Shown piece by piece: positions 58,987-64,000 of a DNA stretch of 64,000 nucleotides. Each line of letters starts with the position of its first letter. Position 1 is the stretch's first letter. Location: contig JAAECO010000003.1 of NCBI GenBank assembly GCA_036850795.1, positions 2,790,001-2,854,000 on the forward strand. The letters are read 5' to 3'. A program made the position numbers and the translations under genes. Under the pieces are notes generated by a model, which was given only the letters and a program-made list of their open reading frames with translations, had not been told where the DNA came from and searched no databases. Source of the DNA: Cordyceps javanica. Taxonomy: Eukaryota > Ascomycota > Sordariomycetes > Hypocreales > Cordycipitaceae.

Positions 58987-60568
58987 GACTGGAGTTATAG
59001 CTATAGGTTGGTTCAGGGTCGGGGAGCTGCAGACTTGAGTGGGGGTGCGTTGGCGGCGCGAGCATCCTACATTTGCTGTTTGGATTATCAGAATTTTTAA
59101 TTTTTTTGGTTTGGCTTGGCGTTGAGGCTACAGATGAGTTTTTGTGTACTACATTTCCAGCACAGGCATGGGTAGAATATTGGTACACGTCGATTTTTTT
59201 CTTCTTCAAGATTGATCAGCGGAGATGATTGCCCTAGTATCGTACATATCGTATAAGCCGACAAGATAGGTATAGAGGCCGCACTCCTTATTACAACTGC
59301 CGGGCACATGCCGTCCAAGTAAAGTTTTCGCAATATACTGGTACGGAGTACTTGCGCAAGGCTATAAGTACTCAGTAAGTTGCTGCAGGCCGATGCGGTA
59401 CACGGTACGCCTATAGGAGGGAGGCATGGAGGGTAACGCTAGGATTACCTGAATAGGCAGCTGGGAATGGCTGCCTCCGGCTTTAATTCCGACGGGGCCG
59501 TGGGTACTTGTGCCGGCCGTCGTCGGCGTGGCGCTGAGCTTGCATGACTAGGCCGCGCCCGTTGACTCTTCAGTTTCCCGCGGGCTCGGGGTTTTGCTAC
59601 GTCGAGGGCAATCGATGGCATCACCGAGTTTTGATTGTAGTGAGAATGTCTCAGCCTATTTATTGCTAACACCGTCGTCTTGTCCCTTTCTCGATGCTGA
59701 GAACTCCGGCAACGGCGTGCAAAATGTGGCTGCCCGCGGCGGGCGCAGTAGCCTGTGGAAGTGGCGACGCCCCTTGATATAACTTTTCCTGACTCGGTCG
59801 ATTAATAAAGCTTGTTCCTCCGTCATATGATAATACCAGGGTCGCATGAACCCCGTCCTTAAAAAATCACCGAGTTTGCTTGTTAGAGATAGATGGATTT
59901 TGGTATGGGAAGCAGAGATAACATAAAACGTCAATTACGAGAGAGCAGTGTGAGGGCATGCTCTTTACTGCTTTCTCCTAATTAATAGCCAGTGGCGTTA
60001 CCGTTGTCCGCCACACTTTTGCCTCTCCCCAGACGCTGGTATCAACAGGCCAACACATAGTCAAAAGGCCAAGTCATCAACTACTTGCCCATCGAATACC
60101 TCCGTCTATACCGCTATTCATATACCCCGGATTCTGTATCAGCATCATTGTACTGGTAAAACAGCGCCAAAAAAAGGCCGCGTTGGCTCTCAGGCTGCCA
60201 AGTGACATTGATTTAATCGCCCCCACGGTGCATCCACTCCGGCAATACGCTACCTTAGCCCAACTCGTCTTGCATCCCGGTGACTAATTCAATCTCTTTT
60301 TTTTTTTCCTCGTCCTCCTCGTCCTCCTCCTGCTTTCATGCTATCACAGATGTTTTGCTATTGTTCTTCTCTTTGAAATTGGCGAGAGAACTCTGCTCGC
60401 CTCCTGCACCTCTGTTCTAACGTGAGGAGTTGTTACGCCATGCAAGACGATTGACCAAGTTCAACAACTAGTTACCTGCGCCAGACGGAAACTCTTCCAC
60501 ATTGAGAAGCCGGGGTTTTCTTTTTTTTGTAAACGACTTCGGGCGCCGCCGCCGCCGCCGCCACAACC
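58987..60568. other. Intergenic, 1.6 kb between the PHAF1 and MFS genes
   Basis: It holds a TACGGAGTA motif at 59342-59350, AT-rich stretches near 59780-59960 and CT-rich leader sequence from about 60290. A GCC trinucleotide run (60547-60562) lies directly before the MFS start codon. Short frames have no domain. Confidence 0.5.
60547..60562 (+). repeat. GCC trinucleotide run in the MFS leader
   Basis: About five GCC units end a few bases before the start ATG at 60569. Confidence 0.8.
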
Positions 60569-62503
60569 ATGTTCCCCAAAACCAAGCATCGTTTCGACGG
60601 TGACGGTGCCACGACCAACACGGATCCAGACCAGGAAACCGACCACTACACGACGCCGCCTCAGACACCCACAGCACCCGCGTCGCCGACCCACGACGAA
60701 GAGACAAAGAAGCCGCACATCGTCGAGACATCCTCCCACGCTGCCGTCGCCGCAGCCGCCAGCGGCGGCGATGGCTCGTCATCGACGCCCTCGACGCCGC
60801 CCGACAGCGACGGCAAGGCACCCGAAGAAGCGGCGGCGGCAGCAGCAGCAACGGGGGCGGCGCCCCCCGAGGCCCAGCGCACCAAGCTCGAGACGACGCT
60901 CGTCATGGCGGCGCTCTGCATCGCCCTCTTCCTCGCCGCGCTCGACATGACCATTGTCACGACGGCGGTGCCGACCATCTCGGCGCACTTCCAGTCCACG
61001 TCGGGCTACGTCTGGATCGGCAGCGCCTACATGCTCGGCAGCGCCGCGCTCGTGCCCACCTGGGGCAAGCTCTCCGACATCTTTGGCCGCAAGCCGATCC
61101 TCATGACGGCCGTCGTCGTCTTCTGGGTCGGCTCGCTGCTCTGCGCCCTCAGCACCAGCATGGGCATGCTCATCGCCGCCCGCGCGCTCCAGGGCGTCGG
61201 CGGCGGCGGCACCATCGTCCTGCCCAACATCTGCGTCGCCGACCTCTTCTCCGCCCGCCGCCGCGGCGTCTACTTTGGCTTCCTCGGCATGATCTGGGCC
61301 GTCGCCTCCGCCATCGGGCCCATCATCGGCGGCGCCTTCACCCAGCGCGCCTCCTGGCGCTGGTGCTTCTGGGTCAACCTCCCCTGCGGCGGCCTCGCCT
61401 TCTTCATCCTCCTCTTCTTCCTCAAGCTGCACAACCCCCGCACCCCCGTCAAGGCCGGCCTGGCCGCCATCGACTGGGTCGGCAACGTCCTGGTCATTGG
61501 CGGCACCATCATGCTGCTCATGGGCCTGGAGTTTGGCGGCAGCCAGTATGCCTGGAACTCGGCCACTGTCATCTGCCTCATTGTCTTTGGTGCCGTCACC
61601 ATTGCCATTTTCCTCGTCTACGAGTCTCGCGTCGCCAAGTTCCCCGTCATTCCTATGCGACTCTTTAACACGACGACTAGCATCGCCACATACGTCACCT
61701 CGTCGCTGCACGCCTTCACCTTCATCTCCGGAAGCTACTATTTGCCGCTGTATTTCCAGGCAGTCCTCGGCGCCAACTCGCTGCTCTCGGGCGTCTATCT
61801 GCTCCCCTTCGTCTCCGTCATGTCGCTCATGTCTGCCTTTGTTGGCTTCTTCATCAACAAGACTGGAAAATACAAGATCGTTATTACAAGCGGCCTGGCC
61901 TGCTCGACTCTCGGCTTCGGCCTCTTCACCTACCTCGGTGATCGCCCTCACTGGGAGCGCATCGTTATCTTCCAGATGATCGCCGGCTTGGGTATCGGTC
62001 CCAATTTCCAGGCTCCTCTCATCGCTCTGCAGGCCAATGTTGCACCTAGAGACATCGGTGCCGCCACGTCTAGTTTACAGTTTGTGCGCCAGCTTTGCAC
62101 AGCTACGTCGGTCGCTGTAGGCGGTGTCGTCATCGCAAACAGAATGCAAGTCCAGCAGGGCCACCTGGCGAACGAGCTGGGCTCAGACGTGGCCCGCATG
62201 TTCGCGGGCACCGACGCGGCATCCAACGTGGACCGTATCAAGACGCTGCCTGTAGATGATCGCCAAATAGTTCGGACGGCCTACTGGAACTCTATCCAAA
62301 TCATGTTCGCCGTTTTCACTTGCAGCTGTTTCCTCGGATTCCTTGCCAGTTTCCTGATCAAGCAGAACACTCTGTCGAAGCAGCATACCGAGCACAAGAC
62401 CGGTCTACAAACACTCAAGGCTGAAGAGAGGGGAAAGAAGCAAAGCAACGACGAAGAGACTGGAAATTCTGCTGCCAACATGACGCAGACAACTGAAAAG
62501 TAA
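60569..62503 (+). CDS. Major facilitator superfamily transporter, DHA2 (14-spanner) drug/H+ antiporter type
   Basis: One exon of 644 codons from an ATG in good context (ACAACCATGTT). The first 107 residues are hydrophilic, with TPPQTPTAPASP, poly-Ala and acidic sequence. Then 14 or so membrane segments follow. MFS motif A is GKLSDIFGRKP after the second helix. DHA2 motif C-like GPIIGGAF follows in helix 5, before WRWCFWVNLPCGGLAF. LALDMTIVTTAVP near residue 125 corresponds to motif D1. A longer second half and LSGVYLLPF support the 14-spanner group. Such proteins export drugs, toxins or organic ions at the plasma membrane using the proton gradient. The substrate cannot be read from sequence. 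The hydrophilic tail ends NMTQTTEK. No adjacent biosynthetic gene suggests a self-resistance role. Confidence 0.92.
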   Translation: MFPKTKHRFDGDGATTNTDPDQETDHYTTPPQTPTAPASPTHDEETKKPHIVETSSHAAVAAAASGGDGSSSTPSTPPDSDGKAPEEAAAAAAATGAAPPEAQRTKLETTLVMAALCIALFLAALDMTIVTTAVPTISAHFQSTSGYVWIGSAYMLGSAALVPTWGKLSDIFGRKPILMTAVVVFWVGSLLCALSTSMGMLIAARALQGVGGGGTIVLPNICVADLFSARRRGVYFGFLGMIWAVASAIGPIIGGAFTQRASWRWCFWVNLPCGGLAFFILLFFLKLHNPRTPVKAGLAAIDWVGNVLVIGGTIMLLMGLEFGGSQYAWNSATVICLIVFGAVTIAIFLVYESRVAKFPVIPMRLFNTTTSIATYVTSSLHAFTFISGSYYLPLYFQAVLGANSLLSGVYLLPFVSVMSLMSAFVGFFINKTGKYKIVITSGLACSTLGFGLFTYLGDRPHWERIVIFQMIAGLGIGPNFQAPLIALQANVAPRDIGAATSSLQFVRQLCTATSVAVGGVVIANRMQVQQGHLANELGSDVARMFAGTDAASNVDRIKTLPVDDRQIVRTAYWNSIQIMFAVFTCSCFLGFLASFLIKQNTLSKQHTEHKTGLQTLKAEERGKKQSNDEETGNSAANMTQTTEK

Positions 62504-63562
62504 AATTTGTTTCCGATATTGCATTTGGGGTTTTCAACTACATATATCCGCACCTGGTGATTCAACTCGGTGCATTCGTACAAGCATGCTGCATTTGCAC
62601 TGCATTATAGTATAGGAGCATTTGATTTAGGACTTTTGTATTAGCACCATAAGCAATTTTGAATACACGTATATAGATACTACTGGTCCACTTCTAGCGA
62701 GCTTCAAACGGCTCGAGGCTTGCGCAGGTTGATGTACGAATAATTGGTATCGAGGTTATGCGGCAAGAAGTCCAAGATTGGTCAGTAGGAGCGCATTAAT
62801 AGCTTCACTATGGAACAAATAGAACACAACACTTGATTGCTTGCCATGCGGCACAACAATTGCTCCCTGACTTGACGTCACCCAAAAAAAGTTACTGGTA
62901 TAGGGTAGGCTGCGGCCACGATGCTCGCGTGGGTCGCGTCGCGCGCTTTGGTGAAGAGACATCAAAGCTGGACATGACCTGTTTGTTGAGCACTAACCAC
63001 TTCAGCCGTAAATAAAGAACAGTATTATGAACAGCTGTTTCCAGCTGATATCTGTAGCAAAACGGATCAGAATCAGTGCTTGTGAGAACGGTATTTTCTG
63101 CTGCTGTATCTAAATGGTTGCCCCGGAAACGGGCCTAGTCCTTGTTGATGCCCACCAAGTCGCTCGGCCCTAGCATTGGCTTGTTTGTGCAGAAACACAG
63201 AGACAGAGAGGGTGCAGCCAAGACCACAACACCCATGACCGGCTATCTACTGCAGAAAGCCCCTCCCCGCCAGTGCGCACACTGATCGACCTACACCTTA
63301 TTCCGCCCTTTGCATGCCGGGGGTTATATCAATGCTCTATCTAACCTTGACATATTGACCATAATATTTTGAAACCGGAGCGCGAGCAAGAGCGTAGCAA
63401 CACAAAACAACAAAAGCTTTCCGCCGTCACGAACCCTCACTCGTCATCCCGCCCTCCACCTCAGCGTCCCGGACGCGCCGCAATCCGGGACCAGACAAGA
63501 TCAACACATCCAAGCTGGCTCATCTACGACAACGCTCCGACCGGGAGCCAAGCCGGTCAACC
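62504..63562. other. Intergenic, 1.1 kb
   Basis: It holds the MFS 3' UTR and the kinesin promoter and leader. AT-rich in the first half, with CT-rich leader sequence nearer 63562. No RNA gene or frame is supported. Confidence 0.55.
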
Positions 63563-64000
63563 ATGAGCTCGAGCGTGCGATCGGCTGTTTCGAGCCGCGC
63601 CAGCGTCCGCCAGACGGTGAGAACATCGACCGCGCGACACGGCGTGCGCGCCGGCGCAGCCTCGCCCGCCGACTCCCTCATCTCCAACATGGCCGCCGGC
63701 GCGAAGCGCAAGGAGCGCGACTACGAATTGGACACGGGGTCCCGCATGAGCACCTTTGGCGGCGAAGAGACCAACATTAACGTCGTGGTCCGCTGCCGCG
63801 GTCGCAGCGCGCGAGAGGTCAAAGAGAACAGCGCCGTTGTCGTCAAGGCCGACGGCGTCAAGGGGAACCAGGTCGACCTCTCCCTCGGCCTCAACGCCCT
63901 GAACAACAAGACATACTCGTATGACCGCGTGTTTTCGTCCGCGGCCGACCAAGCGATGGTCTTTGACGACACGGTTCGACCCATCCTCGATGAGATGCTT
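63563..64000 (+). CDS. Kinesin-5 (BimC/Cut7-type) motor, N-terminal part cut by window edge
   Basis: An ATG in good context (TCAACCATGAGC) opens a frame to the right edge, 146 codons. After a basic Ser/Ala-rich tail of about 70 residues comes the start of a kinesin motor. TNINVVVRCRGRSAREVKEN matches the first strand and the RCRGR typical of BimC. SYDRVFSSAADQAMVFDDTVRPILDEML is the segment just before the P-loop. The ATP-binding GQTGTGKT and the rest lie beyond the window. Kinesin-5 is a tetrameric plus-end motor that slides antiparallel microtubules apart to build the bipolar spindle. A GTGAGA at 63617 could be a splice donor, but the frame stays open and agrees with the family, so I do not splice there. 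The N-terminal basic segment may bear regulatory phosphorylation sites. Confidence 0.92.
   Translation, partial: MSSSVRSAVSSRASVRQTVRTSTARHGVRAGAASPADSLISNMAAGAKRKERDYELDTGSRMSTFGGEETNINVVVRCRGRSAREVKENSAVVVKADGVKGNQVDLSLGLNALNNKTYSYDRVFSSAADQAMVFDDTVRPILDEML

Noticed and set aside
60779..61951. 390-codon minus-strand frame opposite the MFS transporter
   Set aside because: Ala/Glu/Asp/Gly-rich shadow of the transporter frame without domains.

Overview
The window reads as nuclear DNA of a filamentous ascomycete, most likely Sordariomycetes (Hypocreales or a near relative). The genes are split by short GT-AG introns with CTNAC/CTGAC-type branch sites. Recognisable fungal families include a KIN4-type kinase, GWT1, a Cps1/GT2-type glycosyltransferase, a Clr5-domain protein, a DUF3712 protein and a DHA2 transporter. 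Intergenic DNA is full of pyrimidine-rich leaders, mononucleotide runs, microsatellites and TACC/GGTA palindromic low-complexity sequence. No bacterial operons, rRNA, CRISPR, intact transposon or convincing tRNA was seen. Roughly one third of the window is coding.

Layout. Positions 1-41.6 kb are gene-poor. They hold the 5' end of an unrecognised gene running off the left edge (-), a KIN4-like kinase (-), GWT1 for GPI-anchor inositol acylation (-), a small BTB-like protein (+), and a membrane GT2 glycosyltransferase (-). Gaps of 3.7, 5.4, 7.3 and 15.6 kb separate them, and I see no family-level gene in those gaps, only low-confidence candidate ORFs. Positions 41.6-64 kb are gene-dense: a Ser/Thr-rich conserved-looking protein (+), an enoyl-CoA hydratase/isomerase (-) divergent from a Clr5-domain protein (+), a D-lactate dehydrogenase (cytochrome) (+) tail-to-tail with a short-chain dehydrogenase (-), a BTB-domain gene with a broken-looking reading frame (+) preceded by a possible decayed copy of its 5' end, a DUF3712 membrane protein (-), a PHAF1/UPF0183 protein (+), a DHA2 drug transporter (+), and the N-terminus of a kinesin-5 running off the right edge (+).

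How the genes relate. They look like ordinary housekeeping, cell-wall and trafficking genes rather than a biosynthetic cluster. GWT1 (GPI anchors) and the GT2 enzyme (extracellular polysaccharide) both serve the cell surface. The KIN4-like kinase and kinesin-5 both concern the mitotic spindle but are about 56 kb apart and not co-organised. The most unusual material is non-genic: the very long gaps, the clustered TACCTAGGTA-like palindromes, a dispersed palindrome-like 9-mer (TACTCCGTA/TACGGAGTA) found at least eight times, and the possible BTB duplicate. I did not find a clear new multi-gene system. Splice sites were placed by eye from donor, acceptor, reading frame and family conservation, and need transcript confirmation.
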